Below are positions 42,055 to 50,877 of a stretch of 60,513 nucleotides of DNA, piece after piece. The DNA is taken from NCBI GenBank assembly GCA_900752065.1, contig CAADTT010000145.1:1-60513 (forward strand), given 5' to 3'. The number at the start of each line of letters is the position of its first letter. Positions within the stretch are counted from its first letter, which is position 1. The position numbers were made by a program, and so were the translations under genes. The stretch comes from Lachnospiraceae bacterium (GTDB taxonomy: Bacteria > Bacillota > Clostridia > Lachnospirales > Lachnospiraceae). A model generated the notes under the pieces. The model was not told the origin of the DNA and made no database searches. It was given only the letters and a program-made list of their open reading frames with translations.

Positions 42055-42151
42055 AGCCAGGGGCTGAACAGCAGCCTGTTTATTCCACCCTATGCCGCCG
42101 GACTGTCAGACGCCCCTCTTCCCGGGGGAATCATAACCTTCGTCCGCAGCC

Positions 42152-42187
42152 AAAAAATGCTCAGGCACTTACGGTAAGCGCCTAAGC
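42152..42187 (-). terminator. Terminator after the ABC transporter genes
   Basis: On the minus strand a 14-bp stem GCTTAGGCGCTTAC / GTAAGTGCCTGAGC is followed by ATTTTTT. It lies about 100 bases past the permease stop. Confidence 0.75.
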
Positions 42188-42283
42188 ATAGTTTACGCAA
42201 TCTGTTTCTGAAAAGCAATCTCCATTTTCATGATTTTTCCCGAACTGCTATAATCTTCCTCTGTCACCTTAACCAAAACCGCA

Positions 42284-43066
42284 TTACAATCCTCTTTTCT
42301 TCAGCACATGATGCTCCAGATTTGAGAAAACGACCTTATCCACCAGCACACCCACCAGGATGATCACCAGCATCACGGCTGTCACCTGATTGATATCCGC
42401 CATGTCTCTGCCGGACATCAGGGTGTAGCCCAATCCCACATAGGCGGACATGACCTCGCCGGACATCAGCGCTCTCCATGCAAAAGACCAGGACTGCTTT
42501 AATCCTGCCAGCACGCCGGGCAGCGCTGCGGGCCAGATCACTTCCCGGTAAAGCTGCATTTTCCCTGCCCCCATGGTCTGTGCGGCTTTCACGTAGATCG
42601 GCGGCACCGTGCGGATGGCATTCTCAATAGCAAGGGACACGCTGAACGTGGAACCGATCACGATCACGAACAGGATCGAGGATTCCCCAAGTCCGAACCA
42701 TAGAATGGCAAACGGTACCCAGCAGACGCTGGGAAGAGACTGGACGCCGTTCAGCAGCGGCTTTAAATTCCGGTTAAAATAGTCCGAGGATGAGATCAAA
42801 AGTCCCAGGACACACCCTGCCGCCAGAGAAATGGCAAATCCAAGAATCACGCGGCGCAGACTACAGGCCGTCGCTTTCAGCAGCGTACCGTTCCCGATCA
42901 TTTTTCCAAGGCTTTCCACCACTCCCATAGGGGAAGGCAGCGCATAGGGTTTCCACCATCCCAAAACACCTGTGCCAAGGGTATAGACTACCTGCCAGAC
43001 AGCGAGCAGCAGCACAAAAAACAACAGGCTACTCAGCCATCTTCGAATCGTATTCTTCTTTTGCAA
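42284..43066 (-). CDS. ABC transporter permease (SsuC/TauC-like)
   Basis: The 260-residue permease has six hydrophobic segments and the EAA-type loop (PIYVKAAQTMGAGKMQLYREVIWPAALPG). The start appears to be TTG at 43066 with GGTGGAG upstream, overlapping the ATPase gene by 38 bases; no earlier ATG fits. Part of a nitrate/sulfonate/taurine-type importer. Given the sulfur operon elsewhere in the window, a sulfonate substrate is plausible but not shown. Confidence 0.88.
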   Translation of the reverse strand: MQKKNTIRRWLSSLLFFVLLLAVWQVVYTLGTGVLGWWKPYALPSPMGVVESLGKMIGNGTLLKATACSLRRVILGFAISLAAGCVLGLLISSSDYFNRNLKPLLNGVQSLPSVCWVPFAILWFGLGESSILFVIVIGSTFSVSLAIENAIRTVPPIYVKAAQTMGAGKMQLYREVIWPAALPGVLAGLKQSWSFAWRALMSGEVMSAYVGLGYTLMSGRDMADINQVTAVMLVIILVGVLVDKVVFSNLEHHVLKKRGL

Positions 43067-43811
43067 ATTTCTCCACCTCTCTTTCCACGCAGGTCAAAAT
43101 CTTATGGCGAACCTCCAGAAACTCAGCCGAATCATTGTGTCTCGGCCGTGGAAGATCCACCGTAAACACTTCCTTAATACAACCCGGATTGTCTGACAGA
43201 ACGATGATGCGGTTTGCAAAAAATACTGCCTCTTCTACACTGTGGGTAACAAAAACCACAGTTTTCCCCGTCTCCTCCCAGATCTTCTCAAGGTCGGCCC
43301 GCAGCTTATTGATCGTCTGCTTATCCAGAGCGGAAAAAGGCTCATCCATCAGCAGTACCGGGCCGTCCAGACAGAGCGCCCGCGCCAGTGCTGTTCTCTG
43401 ACGCATACCGCCGGAAATCTCATGAATCCTGTAATCCTTAAACTCCCAGAGCTGGACCATTTTCAGATAATGTTCTGCCCGGCGGTTCTGTTCTTCCTTC
43501 GAAAGACCCATCATCCGCATACCGAATTTTACATTTTCCAGCACATTCAGCCAGGGAAACAAGGCATGTTCCTGAAACATCACCACCCGGTCAGCACCCG
43601 GCCCCGTAATCTTTTTTCCATCCAGAAGGATCTCCCCCTCTGTCGGGGCATCCAGCCCTGCAATAATATTCAGCAGTGTGGATTTCCCGCACCCGGAAGG
43701 ACCTACGACACAGACAAATTCTCCTTTTTCTATGGTCAGTGAAATATCCTTTAATGTCTCTTTTGCGGAGCCCTCAAAGGTACGGCTCACATTTTTTATT
43801 TCCAGCGCCAT
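43029..43811 (-). CDS. ABC transporter ATP-binding protein (SsuB/TauB-like)
   Basis: The 260-residue ATPase has Walker A GPSGCGKSTL, signature SGGMRQRTALARAL, Walker B VLLMDEPFSAL and the His switch THSVEEAVF. The C-terminus fits the nitrate/sulfonate-type subfamily. It follows the binding-protein gene by 9 bases and overlaps the permease gene, so the three form one unit. Confidence 0.92.
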   Translation of the reverse strand: MALEIKNVSRTFEGSAKETLKDISLTIEKGEFVCVVGPSGCGKSTLLNIIAGLDAPTEGEILLDGKKITGPGADRVVMFQEHALFPWLNVLENVKFGMRMMGLSKEEQNRRAEHYLKMVQLWEFKDYRIHEISGGMRQRTALARALCLDGPVLLMDEPFSALDKQTINKLRADLEKIWEETGKTVVFVTHSVEEAVFFANRIIVLSDNPGCIKEVFTVDLPRPRHNDSAEFLEVRHKILTCVEREVEKFAKEEYDSKMAE

Positions 43812-43820
43812 ATCTGCCTC

Positions 43821-44819
43821 CTATTCTTTCGACAATTCCTCGACAAGAGACGTATCCACAAATCCCTCTTTCGGCAGCGCGCTGATAAATCCCTGTTCGA
43901 GCGACGTTTCTGCAAAGTTATCCAGCGCTTCCCGGTTCAGCTCCGTTGTCACATTTGTCCGTGCAAAAGAACTGAGCACCGTCTCCTTCTCATAAGCATT
44001 TCCGGTCAGAGATTCAATTTCTGCTATCATGGCATCCACAGACCCCTCCAGATTGCTGTTAATCTCTTCCGTAGCATCCAGATGCGCCTGCAGGAAGGTT
44101 TCCACTGCATCCGGATGTGCCTCCATAAACTCATTCCGCACGATCACCACCGCTACCGGATAATTGCCGTCCAGATAAATATCCTGATAATCCAAAAGCA
44201 GATCTATATTCCCGGAATCTGTCAAAATCGTCCCCCACGGTTCCGGCACCAGCGCTGCATCCACATTTCCCTGATCGAACATGTTCTGGAGATTGGAATT
44301 TTCCACAGCCACCACTTCTACCGTGCCGCCCTCGGAAACCGGGGCCAGTCCGTTCTCAGAAAGCAGGTTCAGAAGACAAAGATGCTGCGTATTTCCGATC
44401 TGCGGAATCGCCACTGTCTTCCCTTCCAGATCCTCTATCGACTCGATTCCTGAATCCGTTCCCTTTACCAGCACCGCCCCCGCGTCTGCCGCATTCGCAA
44501 TGACCGTCACATCCCCGTCAGACTTCACATTTCCGTTGACAGCCGGAACCGGACCGATGTAGCCGATATCAATCTCCCCGGCGAAGATGGCCTCGATCTC
44601 CGAGGAACCCGCCGTGAAAGTCTTCCATGAAACTTCATAGTCATCTCCCAGCTTCGTTTCCAGGGTCTTCTGGTTCTTCATTAGAAGCGCCTGCGCGTGA
44701 GTGATATTCGGAAAGCAGGCAACTCTCATTTCTCCCCGGCTCTCCTTTGCGCTGCCGCATCCGGTCAGAAGCATCAGCGCCCCAGCCATTACGCAAACGT
44801 TTGCAATCATTTTCTTCAT
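43821..44819 (-). CDS. ABC transporter substrate-binding lipoprotein (SsuA/TauA-like)
   Basis: The 332-residue lipoprotein has MKKMIANVCVMAGALMLLTGCGSAK (lipobox LTGC). Mature motifs include RVACFPNITHAQALLMKNQ, GEIDIGYIGPVPAVNG, and VDAALVPEPWGTIL, typical of nitrate/sulfonate/taurine binders. First gene of the importer. Its signal-peptide codons contain a perfect LacI-type palindrome (44793-44804), so the divergent LacI protein may control it by a site inside the gene. Confidence 0.88.
   Translation of the reverse strand: MKKMIANVCVMAGALMLLTGCGSAKESRGEMRVACFPNITHAQALLMKNQKTLETKLGDDYEVSWKTFTAGSSEIEAIFAGEIDIGYIGPVPAVNGNVKSDGDVTVIANAADAGAVLVKGTDSGIESIEDLEGKTVAIPQIGNTQHLCLLNLLSENGLAPVSEGGTVEVVAVENSNLQNMFDQGNVDAALVPEPWGTILTDSGNIDLLLDYQDIYLDGNYPVAVVIVRNEFMEAHPDAVETFLQAHLDATEEINSNLEGSVDAMIAEIESLTGNAYEKETVLSSFARTNVTTELNREALDNFAETSLEQGFISALPKEGFVDTSLVEELSKE
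44793..44804. promoter_or_regulatory. LacI-type palindrome inside the binding-protein gene
   Basis: GCAAACGTTTGC is a perfect 12-bp palindrome of the LacI-family type, lying in codons 6-9 of the substrate-binding lipoprotein. Boxes AAACGTTT at 44913-44920 and related CGTTT half-sites near 44890 and 44938 are in the upstream region. Confidence 0.5.
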
Positions 44820-44870
44820 GTTTTTTCCTCCATTTATCTTGGTTTTTTTGTTTTATCTCCTATGTCGTAG

Positions 44871-44920
44871 ATGATACATCAATTTTTATACGTTTTCAAC
44901 TCGTTTTAACACAAACGTTT
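44871..44920 (-). promoter_or_regulatory. ABC transporter promoter with LacI-like boxes
   Basis: On the minus strand TTGAAA (44894-44899) and TATCAT (44871-44876) are 17 bases apart. AAACGTTT (44913-44920) lies just upstream and an AAAACGTAT half-site overlaps the -35. The lacI gene on the other strand has an extended -10 TGTTACAAT (45047-45054). The intergenic 44820-45137 thus looks like a shared, LacI-controlled divergent promoter. Confidence 0.5.
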
Positions 44921-45137
44921 TCACACTTCTTTTAAAAAGCGTTTCCTATGCTTCTGCTTCTCAATTACATGCCCCACCTCAATCTACAGAGTATTTTTCC
45001 TTGCAGAGAAACAGAGTATTGCATAATGACAGACGCATAAATTTCTGTTACAATGAAGTCATGTGCACCGATGTGACCGCCTGCCCCTTCAAAAAGAAAA
45101 TGGACCCGGAAGCAGGATTATTTTGGGAGGAAATGAA

Positions 45138-46118
45138 ATGTCTTTAAAGAAAATTGCGGAAATGACGGGTGTATCCGTCTCGACGGTTTCCAGAGTATTG
45201 AATAATAAAGAGTATAACTGTGCGTCCGCCGATGTGAAGGATAAGATCTGGGCTGCAGCAAAGGAAATTCATTATGTGCCGAATGAGAGTGCCAGAAATC
45301 TGCAGAAAGGGAATCAAATCGCTGCGCCGAAACCTGCAAGGCAGCTTGCTGTCATTTTAGGACGGTTTGATTCTTTACAGAGAGACCCCTTTTTTTTAGA
45401 GCTTTTCCGAAGTGTGGAACAGGAGATTTTTGCCGGCGGATGTGTGATGTCAGATTTTTGCACTGCCGGCGACTTGCAGAATAAAAAGCTTCCGAAAGCA
45501 GAAGGATACATCATTCTGGGACGCAGTTCGGAACATCTGCTGAAAAAAATGAAGAAAGCAACAAAAAATATCATTGCCATTGACCGGAACCCTACAGACT
45601 TTGAAATTGATGAAGTGATCTGCGATGGAAAAGAGGCGGCTGCCCTTGCCATGGACTATCTGATTGAAAAAGGACACGAAAAGATCGCCTATATCGGAGA
45701 CTGTTCCTACGAGACCCGTTATGTGGGATACTGCAACTCCCTGATCCAGCATCGTCTGCCTTTAGACTATTCTTCTGTCTATCCCACAGATCAAACGACA
45801 GACGCCGGATATACAGCCATGAAAAAACTGCTTGAAAGGGACGCCGTACACGCCGTACTCTGCGCCAACGACGCTACCGCCCTGGGAGCTGTCCGGGCTC
45901 TTGGAAAATACAGAAAAAAAACAGACATCGATCTGATCTCCATAGACAATATCCAGGCCGCTGAAGAGGTCTCCCCTCTTCTCACTACAGTCAACATCCC
46001 CAAAAAGGATATGGGAAAAATGGCAGTAAAAATTCTGCTTGACCGAATGAATCATGGACATACGGAGACCATGCGGGTGGAATTTCCACCCCGATTGATC
46101 CGGCGGGAAAGCTGCTGA
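45138..46118 (+). CDS. LacI-family transcriptional repressor
   Basis: The 326-residue protein starts MSLKKIAEMTGVSVSTVSRVLNN, the LacI helix-turn-helix and hinge, followed by a periplasmic-binding-type sensor domain (LAVILGRFDS, GYIILGRSSE, YIGDCSYETRY, HAVLCANDATALGAVRAL). Start ATG at 45138 has GGGAGG upstream; the longer frame is not needed. Divergent to the SsuABC-like importer and probably its regulator. LacI proteins usually sense sugars, so the pairing with an SsuA-type importer is unusual. Confidence 0.9.
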   Translation: MSLKKIAEMTGVSVSTVSRVLNNKEYNCASADVKDKIWAAAKEIHYVPNESARNLQKGNQIAAPKPARQLAVILGRFDSLQRDPFFLELFRSVEQEIFAGGCVMSDFCTAGDLQNKKLPKAEGYIILGRSSEHLLKKMKKATKNIIAIDRNPTDFEIDEVICDGKEAAALAMDYLIEKGHEKIAYIGDCSYETRYVGYCNSLIQHRLPLDYSSVYPTDQTTDAGYTAMKKLLERDAVHAVLCANDATALGAVRALGKYRKKTDIDLISIDNIQAAEEVSPLLTTVNIPKKDMGKMAVKILLDRMNHGHTETMRVEFPPRLIRRESC

Positions 46119-46119
46119 A

Positions 46120-46160
46120 AAGGACAGGTCGTTGCGAGCAAACTCACACGATCTGTCCTT
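46120..46160 (+). terminator. Terminator after the LacI gene
   Basis: AAGGACAG pairs with CTGTCCTT, with TCGT/ACGA extending the stem, followed by ATCTGTTTTG. It lies just past the LacI stop. Confidence 0.6.
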
Positions 46161-46181
46161 ATCTGTTTTGCGCCGCTTCGC

Positions 46182-46355
46182 TTAAACAAAGCGGTTCTCT
46201 TTTTCGTCATAATGGTAATCGATAGCTTCCATCTGTGCTATCAGTTTTTTCTTGTTCATTCCCCGACAGGTGCAAAGCATTTCCAGGGAATCGTAATGGT
46301 CACGAAGCTGGGTGTTTACGTAGCTTAAAAGTATCATAGGGTCTTTTGGTATCAT
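46182..46355 (-). CDS. DUF4250 small protein
   Basis: The 57-residue protein MIPKDPMILLSYVNTQLRDHY...MEAIDYHYDEKENRFV matches DUF4250, a small family common in Lachnospiraceae of unknown function. AGGAGG lies 5 bases before the ATG at 46355; the longer frame runs into the upstream repeat. No membrane segment. It is downstream of clpB, separated by an intergenic repeat. Confidence 0.85.
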   Translation of the reverse strand: MIPKDPMILLSYVNTQLRDHYDSLEMLCTCRGMNKKKLIAQMEAIDYHYDEKENRFV

Positions 46356-46374
46356 CGCTTCCTCCTGCTGTTCT

Positions 46375-46441
46375 TGCAGAAAGCGCGCCACTACCAAGGT
46401 ACGCCTTTGATGTGGTGCCCTTTCTTGCATACTTAGACATT
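46375..46441. repeat. Intergenic palindromic repeat, copy C
   Basis: GCAGAAAGCGCGCCAC pairs with GTGGTGCCCTTTCTTGC across a loop of about 20 bases. The arms match the second half of copy A (27013-27052), while the loop differs. It lies between DUF4250 and the clpB stop. Confidence 0.55.
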
Positions 46442-46474
46442 TACACGGATTCCGCCAACGGCAGAATCACTGCA

Positions 46475-49057
46475 TTATTTTTTCCGCGCGGCCAGCTTCC
46501 CGTCAGCAGCATCGATCACGATGGTATCCTCTGCCCGAATGTCTCCGGAGAGAATCATCCTGGCTGCCAAAGTCTCCACATGCTTCTGTAAATAACGCTT
46601 CAGCGGTCTGGCTCCGTACGTCGGATCATAACCGCCCTCTATAATATAATCTTTCGCAGCTTCCGTCAATTCCAAAGTTATCTCCTGTGCTTCCAGCCTC
46701 CGGTTCAGATCCGCTACCATCAGATCCACGATATGACCGATATTTTCCTTTGTCAGCGGGTGGAACATAATAATCTCATCCAGACGGTTCAGAAACTCCG
46801 GCCGGAAATGACTTCTCAGATCATTCATGACAAACGCTTCCGCCTCCGGAGCAATGCTTCCATTCTCCTGAATGCCATCCAGCAGATAGGAGGATCCGAT
46901 ATTTGAAGTCATGATCAGGATCGTGTTTTTAAAGTCCACGGTACGTCCCTGGGAATCTGTGATCCGTCCATCGTCCAGCACCTGAAGCAGTACGTTAAAC
47001 ACATCCGGATGCGCCTTCTCAATCTCATCAAAGAGAACAACAGAGTATGGTTTTCTGCGGACTGCCTCGGTAAGCTGGCCGCCCTCCTCATAGCCCACAT
47101 ATCCCGGAGGCGCTCCGATCAGTCTGGATACGGAGTATTTCTCCATATATTCACTCATATCGATACGCACCATATTCTGCTCATCATCAAACAGACTGGC
47201 CGCCAGCGCCTTGGCAAGCTCCGTCTTTCCCACGCCGGTAGGTCCCAGAAACAGGAAGGAACCGATGGGTTTTGTCGGATCTTTGATTCCGGCCTTGGAG
47301 CGCAGGATGGCCTCTGTCACCTTCGTTACCCCTTCATCCTGTCCGATGACTCTCCGGTGCAGCTCATCGTCCAGATGCAGGATCTTACTCCTCTCTCCTT
47401 CCGTCAGCTTCGCCACAGGAATCCCCGTCCACCGGGAAATGATTCTGGCGATTTCCTCATCCGTAACGCTTTCATGCACCAGAGAAAGCTCCCGGCTCTT
47501 TACCTTTTCCTCCTCTGCAGCAAGCTGCTGCTGAAGTTTCGGCAGCTCGCCGTACTGCAGCTCCGCCGCCCGGTTCAGATCATAATTTCTCTGAGCCTTT
47601 TCGATTTCCTTATTCATAGTTTCGATCTGCTCGCGCAGCTTTGAGAGATTTTCCACCGAGTGCTTTTCATTGTCCCACTGGGCTTTTTTTCCATTAAAGT
47701 CGTCCCGCAGCTCCGCCAGCTCCTTTTGCAGCGCCGCCAGCCGGTCCTGGCTCAGCTTATCCGTCTCCTTTTTCAGCGCCGCCTCTTCAATCTCCATCTG
47801 CATGATCCGTCTGCGCAGTTCATCCAGCTCCGTGGGCATGGAATCCAGCTCGGTCTTTATCAATGCGCATGCCTCATCTACCAGATCGATGGCCTTGTCC
47901 GGCAGAAAACGGTCGGAAATATAACGGTGGGACAAGGTAGCAGCCGCCACCAGAGCGCCGTCCGTAATCTTTACCCCGTGGTACACCTCATACCTCTCCT
48001 TTAATCCCCGGAGAATAGAAATGGTGTCCTCCACTGACGGCTCATCCACCATCACCGGCTGAAAACGCCGCTCCAGTGCGGCATCCTTTTCAATATACTG
48101 ACGGTATTCATCCAGAGTAGTGGCGCCGATGCAGTGCAGTTCTCCTCTCGCCAGCATTGGCTTTAGCATATTTCCTGCATCCATAGCGCCTTCCGTCTTT
48201 CCGGCGCCTACGATCAGATGAAGCTCATCGATAAAGAGAATGATCTCCCCTTCACTTTTCCGCACTTCCTCCAGAACGGCCTTCAGACGCTCCTCAAATT
48301 CTCCCCGGTACTTGGCGCCTGCCACCAGCGCCCCCATATCCAGTGCAAAAATCTTTTTATTTTTCAGTCCCTCAGGCACATCGCCTCTGACGATCCGCTG
48401 TGCCAGACCTTCCACTGCCGCTGTCTTTCCGACACCTGGCTCGCCGATCAGCACAGGATTATTTTTTGTTTTCCTGGACAGAATACGGATAACATTCCGG
48501 ATCTCTGCATCCCGTCCGATCACCGGGTCAAGCTTCTGGTTTCTCGCCTTCTCCACCAGATCCTGACCGTATTTATTCAGTGTATCGTAGGTGGCCTCCG
48601 GATTATCACTGGTAACCCTCTGATTTCCTCTCACGGTAGAGAGTGCTTTTAAGAAGCGTTCCCTGGTAATCCCGTATTCCTGAAACAGCGCCTTGATCCC
48701 CTGATTCGGATTTCTGAGGAGAGCAAGGAAAAGATGCTCCACGGAGACATACTCATCTCCCATAGCCTTCGCCTCGTCCTCCGCACTCACCAGAGCCTTG
48801 TTCAGATATTGGCCGATATAAACCTGTCCTCCTGACACCTTCGGCCGTTTGTTCAGGGCATTGTCCAGGTTTCTGGCAAAATGCTCTGTATTGATCTCCA
48901 TTTTTTCCAGCATTTTCAGGATCAGGCTGTCCTCCTGATTCAGCAGATTGTAAAGCAGATGTTCCTGCTCCACCTCCTGGTTTCCATATTCATACGCTAC
49001 CTTCTCCAGATTGTTGACTGCCTGCAGCGATTTCTGGGTAAATTTATTAATATTCAT
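46475..49057 (-). CDS. clpB: ClpB disaggregase
   Basis: The 860-residue Hsp100 ATPase has an N-domain (MNINKFTQKSLQAVNNLEKVAYEYG), a first ATPase (GEPGVGKTAAVEGLA), a coiled-coil M-domain (about 400-520), a second ATPase (GPTGVGKTELAKALA) and a D2-small domain. It refolds aggregated proteins with DnaK. ATG at 49057 has GAGGGGG upstream and gives the standard length; the longer frame adds 12 residues. No CIRCE element is seen in the promoter region. Confidence 0.96.
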   Translation of the reverse strand: MNINKFTQKSLQAVNNLEKVAYEYGNQEVEQEHLLYNLLNQEDSLILKMLEKMEINTEHFARNLDNALNKRPKVSGGQVYIGQYLNKALVSAEDEAKAMGDEYVSVEHLFLALLRNPNQGIKALFQEYGITRERFLKALSTVRGNQRVTSDNPEATYDTLNKYGQDLVEKARNQKLDPVIGRDAEIRNVIRILSRKTKNNPVLIGEPGVGKTAAVEGLAQRIVRGDVPEGLKNKKIFALDMGALVAGAKYRGEFEERLKAVLEEVRKSEGEIILFIDELHLIVGAGKTEGAMDAGNMLKPMLARGELHCIGATTLDEYRQYIEKDAALERRFQPVMVDEPSVEDTISILRGLKERYEVYHGVKITDGALVAAATLSHRYISDRFLPDKAIDLVDEACALIKTELDSMPTELDELRRRIMQMEIEEAALKKETDKLSQDRLAALQKELAELRDDFNGKKAQWDNEKHSVENLSKLREQIETMNKEIEKAQRNYDLNRAAELQYGELPKLQQQLAAEEEKVKSRELSLVHESVTDEEIARIISRWTGIPVAKLTEGERSKILHLDDELHRRVIGQDEGVTKVTEAILRSKAGIKDPTKPIGSFLFLGPTGVGKTELAKALAASLFDDEQNMVRIDMSEYMEKYSVSRLIGAPPGYVGYEEGGQLTEAVRRKPYSVVLFDEIEKAHPDVFNVLLQVLDDGRITDSQGRTVDFKNTILIMTSNIGSSYLLDGIQENGSIAPEAEAFVMNDLRSHFRPEFLNRLDEIIMFHPLTKENIGHIVDLMVADLNRRLEAQEITLELTEAAKDYIIEGGYDPTYGARPLKRYLQKHVETLAARMILSGDIRAEDTIVIDAADGKLAARKK

Positions 49058-49106
49058 AAGATTTCCCCCTCTCAGAACCTCAGTTGCTTTCATTTGTTCT
49101 ATAACT

Positions 49107-49134
49107 AATATAACATAACTTTTTCAAAATGCAA
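49107..49134 (-). promoter_or_regulatory. clpB promoter
   Basis: On the minus strand TTGCAT (49129-49134) and TATATT (49107-49112) are 16 bases apart, about 50 bases before the start codon. No CIRCE or clear CtsR repeat was found. Confidence 0.45.
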
Positions 49135-49162
49135 GCACTTTTTTCACCGCAAGAGAGAATTT

Positions 49163-49378
49163 TGTAACAGTTCAGTCATGCCTGATATTATGGGCGAGTC
49201 ATGCTTGCATGAACGAGCACATAGTGTCAGGCATGGACTGAGCGGCGCTGAGTCCCAGTGGGACTCGTTAAGCGCGGACCGAAACGGAGTGTAGACCTGA
49301 TAATGAGCAATCCGCTTGCGTAAGCAAGCCTTGGAGCACGAAGTGCGGGATTGCGAATGGCGCGGCTGAACTGTTACA
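49163..49378. repeat. Nested-palindrome element, copy 2
   Basis: A 216-base element bounded by perfect 13-bp inverted ends TGTAACAGTTCAG and CTGAACTGTTACA. Inside are CATGCCTGA/TCAGGCATG, GAGTCC-CAGT-GGACTC and GCAATC...GATTGC pairs. It shares TGCTTGCATG, ATGAGCAATC and GCGGGATTGCGAATG with 28970-29185. No protein-coding frame. It lies upstream of the clpB promoter. Confidence 0.75.
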
Positions 49379-49488
49379 GAATTTTTGAAAATACAAAGAC
49401 ATCGGTTTGATTCGATGCCTTTGTCAAAATCATATGATTATTTTACGATATCAAAACGAGCGCTTTTGCACTTTCTCATCTCCGCCCT

Positions 49489-49631
49489 GCTCCGGTCGCT
49501 GCTAAACGAGCGGTCTCGCCTCCCGGCTCGGTCGTTGCTAAACGAGTGGTCTCGCCTCCCGGCTCGGTCGTTGCTAAACGAGTGCCACTGGCACTCAGCA
49601 ACACTGGCACTCAGCAACACTGGCACTCAGC
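49489..49631. repeat. Two adjacent short tandem repeats
   Basis: A 36-bp unit (contains TTGCTAAACGAGTGG) occurs at 49489-49524, 49525-49560 and partly at 49561-49584. It is followed by a 16-bp unit GGCACTCAGCAACACT at 49590-49605, 49606-49621 and partly at 49622-49630. Both units keep frame on the minus strand (36 is a multiple of 3), but I do not see a convincing gene. It sits between the clpB element and the stop of the next gene. Confidence 0.75.
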
Positions 49632-49654
49632 GCCCTAAAACACCTCAAATCCGC

Positions 49655-50788
49655 TCATTCTATTACTTCAAGAAGTTTCTCATTGATACGGGTTTGCACC
49701 TCAAGATAATACGCCGTTTCTGCCGCATTCATTTCTGTATCCTCCCAGGCTTCAAAATCTTTTACTGCATCCGCATATTTACTCATATAATCAGAATAAT
49801 CTGCAAGCAATCCCACATCCGTTCCATCTGATTCCCCATATTTCTTCATAAAATCACAATACTCATCCATAAATTCTTCATAGCTGTCCATTGCCTTTTG
49901 AAACTCCGGCCGGATACCATCTGCTGATTCTGCACTATCTCCCGGCATTTCTGTCTCAGCAGTCTCTGTTTCCGGTTCTTCAGCAGAAGTTTCGCTTTCC
50001 GGCTCAAATTCTGTTTCACCTTCCCCCGGCTCATCTGTTTTTTCGATTTGAACAGACATCATATGATTTCCCTGATACGCCAGAAAAATCCGATTGCCAT
50101 TTTCATCCTTTGCATTGTAGAACTTGTCTCCCCTCTCATAATCAACAGAAAATCCGTTAGCTGCACATTCATCCGCATAAGCATTAAAATCATCTATAGA
50201 AGTTTCGCCTACATAAATAAAACATCCGTCTGCAGAATCATTGGAAACTTTTCCGACGGTAGATTGAGGTAATGGAAGCAAACCTGCAATTTCACTCTTC
50301 GGCCAATTTAATGTTCCCAATTCTTCCGGGGCATCAAGCTCTATATACATGGTTTCTCCAATATAACTCAAACTTAATTCATAACCTTCCTCATCAAAAG
50401 CATGATACAAATCTCCTTCTTTCTCACTTTCAACCGTATAGCCCATCGTCTGACATTCTTCAATATACGCCTTATATTCTTCCTCAGATGTCTTTTCTAC
50501 ATGCATGCTCAGACCGTCACTATCATTACGAAGTACTGTTCCCACATGGGATTCCGGTTCCGGCAGCCGATTGCAGAGTTCCACTTCTTTCCAATTAAAT
50601 TTTTCCTTTTTATTTTTGCTGATAGAATTTACAGCCCCGATTGCAATAATAATGATAAGCAAGATAAACCACCATTTCCTGTAAAATGGTTTCTTATTTT
50701 TTACTCCGCATGATGGGCAAATTTTTGCATTTTTGGCAATTGGTGCATTACAGTTTCTGCATATCGTCATCTTTGGTTTCCTGGCCAT
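49655..50788 (-). CDS. Zinc-ribbon membrane protein with duplicated DUF6591-like domain
   Basis: The 377-residue protein has a zinc ribbon (CRNCNAPIAKNAKICPSCG), a membrane segment (about WWFILLIIIIAIGAV) and then two homologous domains, NWKEVELCNRLPEPESHVG and NWPKSEIAGLLPLPQSTVG, each ending in an extended YIG.../YQGNHMMSVQIE strand. A Glu-rich linker precedes a C-terminal helical part. The layout matches DUF6591-type proteins of Lachnospiraceae; function unknown. GGGGG lies 8 bases before the ATG at 50788. The MerR gene upstream may control it. Confidence 0.75.
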   Translation of the reverse strand: MARKPKMTICRNCNAPIAKNAKICPSCGVKNKKPFYRKWWFILLIIIIAIGAVNSISKNKKEKFNWKEVELCNRLPEPESHVGTVLRNDSDGLSMHVEKTSEEEYKAYIEECQTMGYTVESEKEGDLYHAFDEEGYELSLSYIGETMYIELDAPEELGTLNWPKSEIAGLLPLPQSTVGKVSNDSADGCFIYVGETSIDDFNAYADECAANGFSVDYERGDKFYNAKDENGNRIFLAYQGNHMMSVQIEKTDEPGEGETEFEPESETSAEEPETETAETEMPGDSAESADGIRPEFQKAMDSYEEFMDEYCDFMKKYGESDGTDVGLLADYSDYMSKYADAVKDFEAWEDTEMNAAETAYYLEVQTRINEKLLEVIE

Positions 50789-50877
50789 TGTTTTGTCCCC
50801 CTTCAAATCTTCAGATTTCTTATTTCGTTTCTTAAATACGTTTTTTACATGCTGAACGACCGCTTTGACAATCGCTT

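Noticed and set aside
49438..49626. Small repeat peptide on the minus strand (SFSNDRAGRRD units)
   Set aside because: It is only the reading of the tandem repeat, with no ribosome site and no known homologue.
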